This document shows positions 8,961-16,174 of a DNA stretch of 46,129 bases, one piece after another. The DNA is from an uncultured Flavobacteriaceae bacterium (GTDB lineage: Bacteria > Bacteroidota > Bacteroidia > Flavobacteriales > Flavobacteriaceae). The notes beneath the pieces were generated by a model. That model was not told the DNA's origin. It made no database searches and worked only from the letters and a program-made list of their open reading frames with translations. The position numbers and the translations under genes are program-made. Each line of letters starts with the position of its first letter. The first letter of the stretch is position 1. The stretch is from NCBI GenBank assembly GCA_913051755.1, contig CAJXBR010000005.1:1-46129 (forward strand), written 5' to 3'.

Positions 8961-10279
8961 ATGCCTTTCATCATTTGCATCAGTTTACTAGTGCCACCCT
9001 TCTGAAACATCTTCATCATTTTTTGCATTTGTTCAAACTGCTTAATCAATCGATTTACATCCTCTACTTTGGAGCCAGACCCAAGAGCAATACGTTTTTT
9101 GCGACTGTGATTCAGGAGTTTTGGTTGGCTTCTTTCTTTTGGAGTCATGGACTGAATAATCGCTTCTATTCCTTTAAAGGCATCTTCATCTATTTCGTCA
9201 GGAGAAATTTTGTTAGCGCCAGGGATCATTCCGACCAAATCTTTCATGCTACCCATTTTTTGAACTTGCTTGATTTGGGCTAAGAAATCATCAAACCCAA
9301 AAGAATTTTTTTTGACTTTTTGCTGTATTTTTTTTGCCTGTTCTTCGTCAAACACTTGTTGTGCACGCTCGACCAATGACACCACATCACCCATGCCAAG
9401 AATACGCTCTGCCATACGATCTGGATAGAACAAATCAAGTGCGTCTAGTTTTTCGCCAGTACCAATAAATTTGATTGGTTTATCCACCACAGACTTGATC
9501 GACAATGCAGCACCCCCACGAGTATCACCATCGAGCTTTGTCAAAACAACGCCATCAAAATTGAGTCTGTCGTTAAACACTTTAGCAGTGTTTACAGCAT
9601 CCTGACCAGTCATCGAATCGACAACAAATAGAGTTTCGGATGGGGAAACAGATTTGTGAATGGCCGAAATTTCATCCATCAACACTTCGTCAACAGCCAA
9701 TCGACCTGCAGTATCGATAATCACAACTTGATGACCATTTTTCTTTGCGTGAGCTACTGAAGCATTTGCAATGCTAATAGGATCGTCTGAGTCGGGTTGG
9801 TTGAACAGCTCAACGTCTATTTGCAAAGCAAGTACTTCTAGTTGTTCGCGGGCAGCTGGACGATATACATCACAAGCAGCAAGCAGTACTTTTTTGGATT
9901 GAGTCTTTTTTAAATGAGCCGCCAACTTAGCAGAAAAGGTAGTTTTTCCAGAACCCTGCAAACCTGCCATAAGTACCACAGCTGGTTTGTTATTCAAATC
10001 TAGACCAGCAGCCTTTACCCCCATGAGATCTGTAAGCTCATCTTTCACAATTTTGACAAGAAGTTGACCTGGATTGAGGGTTGTCAGTACCTTTTGCCCC
10101 AAGGCCTTTTCCTTGACATTATGAGTAAATTCTTTGGCTGTTTTGAAGTTGACATCTGCATCGAGGAGTGCACGTCGAATTTCCTTCATGGTTTCAGCCA
10201 CATTAATTTCTGTTATGCGACCATGTCCTTTAAGAACCTGCAGAGCACCTTCTAGATTTTTACTAAATCGATCAAACAT
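8957..10279 (-). CDS. ffh: Signal recognition particle protein (SRP54 homologue)
   Basis: SRP GTPase of 440 aa that binds signal peptides and 4.5S RNA and targets nascent membrane proteins to SecYEG. The N domain is residues 1-95. The G domain begins with the P-loop GLQGSGKTT at 106-114, then DTAGR and TKLDGD. The C-terminal M domain is methionine-rich and ends MQKMMKMFQKGGTSKLMQMMKG. The length is normal. It is the first gene of the ffh-folD-queE unit. The start codon lies 37 bases downstream of the brp/blh stop on the same strand, so it could receive transcripts from there. Only an imperfect -7 element (TATTTTTA) is visible in that gap. Confidence 0.97.
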   Translation of the reverse strand: MFDRFSKNLEGALQVLKGHGRITEINVAETMKEIRRALLDADVNFKTAKEFTHNVKEKALGQKVLTTLNPGQLLVKIVKDELTDLMGVKAAGLDLNNKPAVVLMAGLQGSGKTTFSAKLAAHLKKTQSKKVLLAACDVYRPAAREQLEVLALQIDVELFNQPDSDDPISIANASVAHAKKNGHQVVIIDTAGRLAVDEVLMDEISAIHKSVSPSETLFVVDSMTGQDAVNTAKVFNDRLNFDGVVLTKLDGDTRGGAALSIKSVVDKPIKFIGTGEKLDALDLFYPDRMAERILGMGDVVSLVERAQQVFDEEQAKKIQQKVKKNSFGFDDFLAQIKQVQKMGSMKDLVGMIPGANKISPDEIDEDAFKGIEAIIQSMTPKERSQPKLLNHSRKKRIALGSGSKVEDVNRLIKQFEQMQKMMKMFQKGGTSKLMQMMKGI

Positions 10280-10316
10280 TTAATGTTTCTATTTGAAAGA
10301 TGTAAAAATACATAAA

Positions 10317-11198
10317 CTAACTCGGTTTATTCTTTTGATGAAGGCCAAAAATGACCAAAACATGTGGAAAGGTAATCGCTGCTAAAAAAGAAAAAAAGAG
10401 TGCGAGGGGGTTTAATCCAATGCTATCGTTATAGATAAAAAACAAAAATAAGCCCAACAATGAAATCAACCAATAAGGCAAGGCGTCTTTGATATACAAG
10501 GAATAGGCGTTAGGCCTGTTGTATAATGCTTGTATTTGATCTTTCATTGAAGGCCAGCTGTGCCAAATAATGAAATAGGTGCCAAAGCTAACGATAAGGT
10601 TGGTGGTCCAAAATAATACCAATAAAAGAGCTGTTTGGAATAAAATATCAAACATTAGCGTTCGAGTTGCTGATATTTGAAAGAAAAGATACAAGGCACA
10701 CAAAAAAAGAAAAAGAAAAGTTAACCATTGAAAATAGTGGGCATGAATAGAAAAAACACTCAATTCCTCAATTATATATAGTGTTTGCTCTGCATGTGAC
10801 CAAAAGAGGACTGAAAACAAAAACCCCCCATAAAGAAAGAAAAAGAGCTGTGGGAAAAGAGCCTGATTTTGGAAGCTATGAATCCATTGCTGTTCACCAA
10901 AATGGTAGCAACTAAACAACACAAATATCAACAGAGCAAATAGAGGAAAATGGTATAGAGCGAAGGAAAAAATAATAACAGTTAGGGTATAGATTAAAAA
11001 TCGCTGCAGCTTGGTGCGCATAAAATGGATGTTTTGCAATAGGCTTAAATCATTAGCTCCATGCATGATACCAATGGACAGAACACCAAAAATGACCAAA
11101 TAATCTATTTTTAGAGAATTTGTTAAATAACTAACAATTACACAAAAAAAGGTCGAAACCACCTTAATATCACTAAGTTTTTTAACAATTTTTTGCAT
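10317..11198 (-). CDS. blh: Brp/Blh family beta-carotene 15,15'-dioxygenase
   Basis: Very hydrophobic membrane protein of 293 aa with about eight transmembrane segments. The Brp/Blh family cleaves beta-carotene symmetrically into two retinal molecules. Conserved histidines stand in the family motifs: His46 in IGIMHGAND, His99 in CYHFGEQQW, His213 in IIWHSWPS and His279 in FPHVLV. Histidines of this kind ligand the catalytic iron in the family; which ones do so here is inference. It is divergent from proteorhodopsin, with 92 bases between start codons, the classic marine flavobacterial arrangement for making the chromophore next to its opsin. The ATG at 11198 gives a plausible N-terminus. Confidence 0.92.
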   Translation of the reverse strand: MQKIVKKLSDIKVVSTFFCVIVSYLTNSLKIDYLVIFGVLSIGIMHGANDLSLLQNIHFMRTKLQRFLIYTLTVIIFSFALYHFPLFALLIFVLFSCYHFGEQQWIHSFQNQALFPQLFFFLYGGFLFSVLFWSHAEQTLYIIEELSVFSIHAHYFQWLTFLFLFLCALYLFFQISATRTLMFDILFQTALLLVLFWTTNLIVSFGTYFIIWHSWPSMKDQIQALYNRPNAYSLYIKDALPYWLISLLGLFLFFIYNDSIGLNPLALFFSFLAAITFPHVLVIFGLHQKNKPS

Positions 11199-11255
11199 GA
11201 TGTTTATAAATTACCTTAAAATTTTAAATAAATATAGCTGATTTGTTTAATTTTA

Positions 11256-11271
11256 TTTAGATTTGTCTAAA
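11256..11271 (+). promoter_or_regulatory. Proteorhodopsin promoter -7 element inside a palindrome
   Basis: The exact -7 element TAGATTTG spans 11258-11265 on the plus strand, 25 bases before the proteorhodopsin ATG. It lies wholly inside the inverted repeat TTTAGA-TTTG-TCTAAA (11256-11271; 6-bp perfect arms). The only nearby TTTG that could serve as -33 (11242-11245) is just 12 bases away, which is too close. The palindrome could be an operator or chance in AT-rich DNA. A near-match TATATTTA for the divergent blh gene lies at 11229-11236. Confidence 0.5.
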
Positions 11272-11290
11272 CAATAATTTTAAAAGAACT

Positions 11291-12028
11291 ATGACTAATT
11301 TATTATATATTATTGATCATCATGCTGGCGGCATGGGACTTGAAGAATTTACTTTCTTTATAGGAACTATGGCCTTAATGGGTGCGTCTGCATTCTTTTT
11401 CTTGTCCTTAAGTCAATTTGACAAGAAGTGGAGAAATTCAATTTTAATTTCTGGACTTATTACTTTCATCGCTGCAGTACACTATTACTACATGCGAGGT
11501 GAGCTCGGACCTGATGGTTCAGCTGGGGATATCACTTCTATTCGTTACATCGACTGGATCTTAACTGTTCCATTGATGTGTGTTGAGTTTTATCTTCTTC
11601 TGAAAGTAGCGGGAGCTACCACAAAGCACCTTCGTGATTTAATTGTATTATCACTTGTTATGCTTATCACTGGTTATGTTGGTGAAGCTGGAATGGGTAA
11701 TGCTGCACTTTGGGGCTTGTTTTCAGGTTTAGCATATTTTGCTATCGTCTACATGATCAAATATGGAGACCTTTCAAAACTTGCTAAGTCTGCTGGAGGT
11801 TCAGTTGAAAAAGCACATAACACTTTATTCTGGTTTGTTCTCGTAGGTTGGGCAATCTATCCTTTGGGTTATATGATCGGAACAGCACAAGCTGACCCAG
11901 GTCTATGGTATGCTGGATTGGCAAATATTGGTCTTGACATGAATGTCGTTTACAATATTGGTGATGCAATAAACAAAATTGGATTTGGTTTAGTTGTTTA
12001 TGCAGCTGCCGTTAAGGAAACGAAGTAA
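11291..12028 (+). CDS. Proteorhodopsin, light-driven outward proton pump, green-absorbing type
   Basis: Seven-helix retinal protein of 245 aa in the inner membrane. Retinal would be bound to Lys229 in DAINKIGFG. Helix C carries the proton-pump triad Asp88, Thr92 and Glu99 in RYIDWILTVPLMCVEF, corresponding to the DTE motif of marine proteorhodopsins; Asp88 is the primary acceptor and Glu99 the donor. His64 matches the His that pairs with the acceptor, Arg85 the conserved arginine, and Asp225 the second counter-ion. The spectral tuning position (105 in the first described protein) is Met96, which is linked with green absorption. The ATG follows the AT-rich leader TTTTAAAAGAACT with no Shine-Dalgarno. 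A strong terminator follows. Confidence 0.98.
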   Translation: MTNLLYIIDHHAGGMGLEEFTFFIGTMALMGASAFFFLSLSQFDKKWRNSILISGLITFIAAVHYYYMRGELGPDGSAGDITSIRYIDWILTVPLMCVEFYLLLKVAGATTKHLRDLIVLSLVMLITGYVGEAGMGNAALWGLFSGLAYFAIVYMIKYGDLSKLAKSAGGSVEKAHNTLFWFVLVGWAIYPLGYMIGTAQADPGLWYAGLANIGLDMNVVYNIGDAINKIGFGLVVYAAAVKETK

Positions 12029-12053
12029 GCAATTACCAAAACCATATTATACT

Positions 12054-12082
12054 AAAAAAACCACCTTCGGGTGGTTTTTTTT
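12054..12082. terminator. Bidirectional intrinsic terminator between proteorhodopsin and argS
   Basis: The sequence is A7-CCACC-TTCG-GGTGG-T8. The 5-bp GC-rich stem closes on a UUCG tetraloop and is extended by A-T pairs to about 12 bp. It reads as a hairpin followed by a U-tract in both directions, so it can end both proteorhodopsin (+) and argS (-). The T-tract overlaps the argS stop codon at 12081-12083. Confidence 0.9.
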
Positions 12083-13856
12083 ACATCTGTTTTGGGCATT
12101 GAATTCCAAGAATCTGCATGCCTGACCTAATCACAAACCCAACCTGACTAGCCAAACGTACTCTAAACTGACGTAATTCCTGCTCATCACATAAAATCAC
12201 CACTTTTTGGTAATACGAGTTGAAGCGTTTGACCAACTCATAGGTGTAATTGGCAATAAGTGCAGGACTGTATTGCAAAGCAGCATTTTGTATCGTTTGA
12301 GGATATAGCTCTAACCACTTTATCAATTCTTTTTCTTTTGGGTCTAAGGGAATTTCAACGGCGAAAGTAGCATCAATGTCATCTCCATGTTTTAGAATCG
12401 ATTGAATACGAGCATAGGTATATTGGATAAAAGGACCTGTGTTTCCATTAAAATCAACTGATTCTTTTGGATCAAAAAGTATTCTCTTTGTTGGGTCAAC
12501 TTTCAATATGTAGTATTTTAAAGCACCCATTCCAATCTGTTGATATAACTCCTTTTTTGTTTGACTGTTTAAGCCATCGAGTTTACCAAGTGACGAGGCA
12601 ATGCTCTCTGCTGTTTCGTTCATCTCAGCCATCAAACCATCGGCATCTACAACAGTACCCTCACGACTCTTCATTTTTCCTGAGGGTAAATCAACCATCC
12701 CGTAGCTCAAATGATGTAGCTGTGGAGCCCATTTATAACCAAGTTTGTTCAAAATCAGAAACAGGACTTTGAAATGATAGTCTTGTTCATTGCCAACTGT
12801 ATAGACCATACCATCCATATTTGGGTGGTCTTTATATCGAAACACTGCTGTACCCAAATCTTGTGTAATGTAAACAGAAGTGCCGTCTGCGCGAAGGACG
12901 AGTTTTTCATCCAACCCATCATCACTCAAATCACACCAGACAGACCCATCCTCTTTTTTGAAAAAAACATCCTTAGACAAGCCCTCATCAACAATATCCT
13001 TCCCAAGTAAATACGTATCACTTTCATAGTAGTAAGAATCAAAAGATACGCCTAGTTGCTTGTATGTTTGCGCAAAGCCGTCGTAAACCCACCCATTCAT
13101 TGTGGACCATAATTCATGAATCTGCTTGTCTCCTGCTTCCCATTTTCGCAGCATGTCTTGCGCCTCCAACAAAATTGGAGCTTGATTTTTGGCATTTTCT
13201 TCTTCAATACCATCATTTATCAACTCCTCCAATTGATTGTTATATTCAGAATTAAAAGTAACATAATATCGTCCTACAAACTCATCGCCTTTTTCACCTG
13301 TAGATTGGGGCGTTTCATCGTTCCCAAATTTTTGCCAAGCGATCATAGATTTGCAAATGTGAATCCCTCGATCGTTGATTATTTGCGTCTTGTGCACATG
13401 ATTGCCAGCAGCTGTCAGCAACGCAGATACAGATGCCCCCAACAAGTTGTTTCGAATATGCCCTAGATGTAATGGTTTGTTTGTATTTGGAGAGGAAAAC
13501 TCAACCAAAATCTTTTTACTTTTTTCTGTAACTGGCTTAATACCAAAGGATTCTGGTGATTTTATATCAGAAAGAAACCTGAGATAGTGGACATCATCAA
13601 TCATCAAATTCAGAAATCCTTGAATGACATAATATGCTTTAATCTCATCGATTTGGCTTTGCAAATACTCTCCTAAAGCAGTTGCCAAGTCAGTAGGATT
13701 TGATTTGATAAAACGAAGGAGGGGAAAGACAACTACAGTGATATCTCCCTCGTGATCTTTTTTTGTAGGCTGAACCTCAACAGCGTCAATTTGAACACTG
13801 TGGTGGTCTGATGCAAATTTTTGAACATGTTGCCTAATCTGATCTACCAATTGCAT
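12081..13856 (-). CDS. argS: Arginyl-tRNA synthetase
   Basis: Class I aminoacyl-tRNA synthetase of 591 aa that charges tRNA-Arg. The N-terminal Arg-S tRNA-recognition domain is followed by the HIGH motif, here HLGH at about 130-133 in NKPLHLGHIRNN. The KMSK-like loop is GKMKSREGTVV, and a helical DALR anticodon-binding domain forms the last 120 residues. A TTG six codons upstream (13872-13874) is in frame, but it lies inside the predicted -7 element, so the ATG at 13856 is the better start. The gene ends in the shared bidirectional terminator. Confidence 0.96.
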   Translation of the reverse strand: MQLVDQIRQHVQKFASDHHSVQIDAVEVQPTKKDHEGDITVVVFPLLRFIKSNPTDLATALGEYLQSQIDEIKAYYVIQGFLNLMIDDVHYLRFLSDIKSPESFGIKPVTEKSKKILVEFSSPNTNKPLHLGHIRNNLLGASVSALLTAAGNHVHKTQIINDRGIHICKSMIAWQKFGNDETPQSTGEKGDEFVGRYYVTFNSEYNNQLEELINDGIEEENAKNQAPILLEAQDMLRKWEAGDKQIHELWSTMNGWVYDGFAQTYKQLGVSFDSYYYESDTYLLGKDIVDEGLSKDVFFKKEDGSVWCDLSDDGLDEKLVLRADGTSVYITQDLGTAVFRYKDHPNMDGMVYTVGNEQDYHFKVLFLILNKLGYKWAPQLHHLSYGMVDLPSGKMKSREGTVVDADGLMAEMNETAESIASSLGKLDGLNSQTKKELYQQIGMGALKYYILKVDPTKRILFDPKESVDFNGNTGPFIQYTYARIQSILKHGDDIDATFAVEIPLDPKEKELIKWLELYPQTIQNAALQYSPALIANYTYELVKRFNSYYQKVVILCDEQELRQFRVRLASQVGFVIRSGMQILGIQCPKQM

Positions 13857-13871
13857 GAATTGTATTTGTTG

Positions 13872-13879
13872 CAAAGATA
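13872..13879 (-). promoter_or_regulatory. Predicted -7 element TATCTTTG of argS
   Basis: An exact TAnnTTTG match on the minus strand, 15 bases upstream of the preferred argS ATG at 13856. It overlaps the alternative TTG start, which argues against that start. No -33 TTG stands at normal spacing. Confidence 0.55.
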
Positions 13880-13885
13880 AGTCCT

Positions 13886-13915
13886 TTTGGGTTGAATTTC
13901 TTTCCTTTACCTTTG
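13886..13915 (+). promoter_or_regulatory. Predicted promoter TTTG-N18-TACCTTTG of the 137-aa gene
   Basis: The -33 element TTTG (13886-13889) and the exact -7 element TACCTTTG (13908-13915) are separated by 18 bases, within the range accepted for Bacteroidetes promoters. The -7 element ends 4 bases before the ATG at 13920, so the transcript is predicted to be leaderless or nearly so. Confidence 0.6.
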
Positions 13916-13919
13916 TTTG

Positions 13920-14333
13920 ATGCTAACAAATGTTTCTTATCGAGATCCTAAACAAGAGCAAGTCATTACTGATTTGGTTGGTAAGCCATTTAATCTTCGT
14001 ATACGTTTGAAGTTAGCTGGGGTTGGATCTCCAAAACTACATATTGTTAGCAGCAGTCCCAAAATCGCCAATCTGCTTTTACTGGACAACAATCACGACG
14101 TGTGTAATATCGAAATTCGACCCAAGGGAATTATTGTTCGATTTCGGAGTTTACTTGAAACTTTCGCCCTTGTTATTCCTTTTTATAAACTTACGATTTT
14201 TAAGGGAAAATCAACGACTTATTCGATCCATTCAGAAGGACAGAAAATCGAGATTCAAGCAACTAAAAACACCCATTCATTTTTTTCGAAGATTACAGCC
14301 CAAAAGGCCAAGTATATGCAAAATCCTAAATAA
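13920..14333 (+). CDS. Hypothetical protein, 137 aa, unrecognised
   Basis: I do not recognise this protein. It is basic and soluble, with no signal peptide, no transmembrane helix and no cysteine-based metal site. Its only cysteine is in DVCNIEIRPK. The predicted pattern is alternating strands such as IEIRPKGIIVRFRS and LVIPFYKLTIFKG, then a lysine-rich helical tail. ATG 13920 is preferred to the in-frame TTG at 13917, given the promoter position. It is divergent from argS and overlaps the 3' end of the convergent ctlX-like gene by 8 bases. Normal-looking protein composition and a well-placed promoter support a real gene. Confidence 0.75.
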   Translation: MLTNVSYRDPKQEQVITDLVGKPFNLRIRLKLAGVGSPKLHIVSSSPKIANLLLLDNNHDVCNIEIRPKGIIVRFRSLLETFALVIPFYKLTIFKGKSTTYSIHSEGQKIEIQATKNTHSFFSKITAQKAKYMQNPK

Positions 14334-15249
14334 ATATCTCTGCGATCATACAGCGAGCACTACCTCCTCCAAGCTGTTCGATTGTAGACAAAGGCGAATG
14401 AATAATTTTGAGTTGATCTGATAATTCCTCTACTTGGGCACTTGTCAATGCATGATAACCTCTGCTGCTTAGGGCAAGTAGACGTGCCCCATTGTCGGAT
14501 TTCAATTCCAATGCATTTCCTGCAAATTGTTGGATCTGATCTTCACTCAGTTCTAGAATTCTTTTTCCAGTTTTATTGAAATAATCAATCAGTGTATTTC
14601 GCTCATCAGGATCATCAATAGACTGAAGACAAACCATCGCAAAATCAAGACCAATACTCATCATAACATTGGTGTGATATATATTTTTTCGTTGCCCATT
14701 CACAGTCTGAAAAGACGAAAACACAAACGATGTATATCCCATTTCTTTACAGAAAAGACCAATTAAATCTTTGTTGGTACGCTCCGATCTTGCACAATAA
14801 GCAATTTTGTTTACTCGATCCAACACCATGCTTCCAGTACCCTCCAAAAATCGATTGGATGATATATGTGGAGTAAAATCAATTTTATTATTGAACGAAA
14901 ACCCATTTGATGCTAAAAATTCGATTGGCGCATCACTGACCTCAAGCTGCCGGTTTGAAGCAAACATTGGATAGCTGATCAGTGTTGAGGGATTGTGAAA
15001 GGAAATCCAATTGTTTGGAAATAAGGCATCAGGTGTAATTGGTTCTTTTGCGTCTTGCCAAACATATACCTTTACTCCATTGGCTTTCAACACATCAACA
15101 AAATCGTCAAACTCTTGTTGCGCTTTTTTGGTTGTTGATTGTCTATTGTCCTTCGTTCGTTCCTGAAAATAGTTATTGGTTGCTGTTTGTTCATTTGTAT
15201 AAAAGCAATCTGGGCGAATCATCAATAGCTTGTCAGTCGTTTGCTTCAT
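14326..15249 (-). CDS. ctlX: CtlX-type arginine deiminase-related hydrolase
   Basis: Protein of 307 aa in the guanidine-modifying (amidinotransferase/arginine deiminase) superfamily, of the subgroup annotated as citrulline utilisation hydrolase CtlX. Motifs in order are LFPNNWISFH, LEGTGSMVLDR (acid), IYHTNVMMS (catalytic His) and GGGSARCMIAE (nucleophilic Cys, about residue 300). The superfamily hydrolyses or transfers the amidino group of arginine-like substrates. The ATG at 15249 overlaps the upstream stop in ATGA; an in-frame start ten codons earlier is possible but would lie within the neighbour. Substrate is inferred from the family name only. Confidence 0.85.
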   Translation of the reverse strand: MKQTTDKLLMIRPDCFYTNEQTATNNYFQERTKDNRQSTTKKAQQEFDDFVDVLKANGVKVYVWQDAKEPITPDALFPNNWISFHNPSTLISYPMFASNRQLEVSDAPIEFLASNGFSFNNKIDFTPHISSNRFLEGTGSMVLDRVNKIAYCARSERTNKDLIGLFCKEMGYTSFVFSSFQTVNGQRKNIYHTNVMMSIGLDFAMVCLQSIDDPDERNTLIDYFNKTGKRILELSEDQIQQFAGNALELKSDNGARLLALSSRGYHALTSAQVEELSDQLKIIHSPLSTIEQLGGGSARCMIAEIFI

Positions 15250-16163
15250 GCTTTTCGAATTAAGGGAAGTGTTGTACATCGAAAAAGACCACCTTGTTTA
15301 GAAATCTGATCATACGCAACCGAAATCACTTCAATACCTTTACTGTTTAACCAGTTGTTTACCTCTAAAAATGAGGGGTCTGAAATCACAAGATCTGAGC
15401 GAATGCTCAGGAGATTGCATTGCATTTCGAACATGCTTTGATTGTCTGTCACAAATAGGTTCTCTGCTCCAAAATGGTTTTCAATCCACAAAACATCTTC
15501 TTTGTGCATAAAACCATCAGGGCAAATGATGGCAAGGTTTTTTCCAAAGGGCTGAAAACAACAATCGAGATGAAGTGTATTCGCAAATGGATCATCATTG
15601 GATTTTTGAAGCTCAAATCCAATCACCTCTTTCTCTGGAAACTGTTCAGACAAGTACTTCAAAGCATTTGCATTTGTTCGCGCAGTTACCAGGTTTGCGT
15701 AGTCTGATTGGTTGTAATATCCAACAAATAAGTACTCGTTATGAACAATCACATCTCCCCCTTCTACATGTACGTGATTCGGAATTGAAAGAATATTTTC
15801 ACTTGGTATTTGATCAATTATAAATTGAATGGCATTGATCTCTTGGTCTCGAGCAGGCAAGATGTTTGATAACAAGAAATAATGATCGATTACAAAGGCG
15901 ATATCTCTACTAAAAATTTGATTGCAATTGGGAACAATCTTGGGTCTGAGCACATTAACACCGTGCATTTGTAAAGCCTCTTGCACCGAATCCAGTTGGT
16001 GAATCAAGTCTTTTTCCTTTGGATAAGTTCCTTTTTTAATATGTAAACGTGATTTTGGATCATAAGCCTCATCGTAAGTAGGAATAGATCCACATTGATC
16101 AGCTACACCCAGCAGTACACCCAGCAGTTGATTTGTCTCGTTACTAATTGATGGGATAAGCAT
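15246..16163 (-). CDS. Dimethylarginine dimethylaminohydrolase/amidinotransferase-family hydrolase
   Basis: A second guanidine-modifying superfamily member, 305 aa, distinct from its neighbour. The catalytic set is visible: Glu134 and Asp137 in HVEGGDV, His198 in TLHLDCCFQPFG, and Cys296 in GGLFRCTTLP. DDAH-like enzymes convert methylarginines or arginine to citrulline. Ornithine-forming or agmatine-like activities are alternatives. It lies 11 bases downstream of gltA and is coupled to ctlX by a 4-base overlap, so the two probably act in sequence or on related substrates. Confidence 0.82.
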   Translation of the reverse strand: MLIPSISNETNQLLGVLLGVADQCGSIPTYDEAYDPKSRLHIKKGTYPKEKDLIHQLDSVQEALQMHGVNVLRPKIVPNCNQIFSRDIAFVIDHYFLLSNILPARDQEINAIQFIIDQIPSENILSIPNHVHVEGGDVIVHNEYLFVGYYNQSDYANLVTARTNANALKYLSEQFPEKEVIGFELQKSNDDPFANTLHLDCCFQPFGKNLAIICPDGFMHKEDVLWIENHFGAENLFVTDNQSMFEMQCNLLSIRSDLVISDPSFLEVNNWLNSKGIEVISVAYDQISKQGGLFRCTTLPLIRKA

Positions 16164-16174
16164 ATGTGCATACT

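Noticed and set aside
11291..12028. Sodium-pumping or sensory rhodopsin
   Set aside because: Helix C has Asp88, Thr92 and Glu99, the proton-pump set, not the NDQ set of sodium pumps, and no transducer gene is adjacent.
13857..13874. TTG start of argS at 13874
   Set aside because: The TTG is part of the predicted -7 element, and the ATG at 13856 gives the normal N-terminus.
15250..15279. Longer start of the CtlX-like protein at 15279
   Set aside because: The ATG at 15249 overlaps the upstream stop in ATGA, a typical coupled start, and the extra ten residues add no family sequence.
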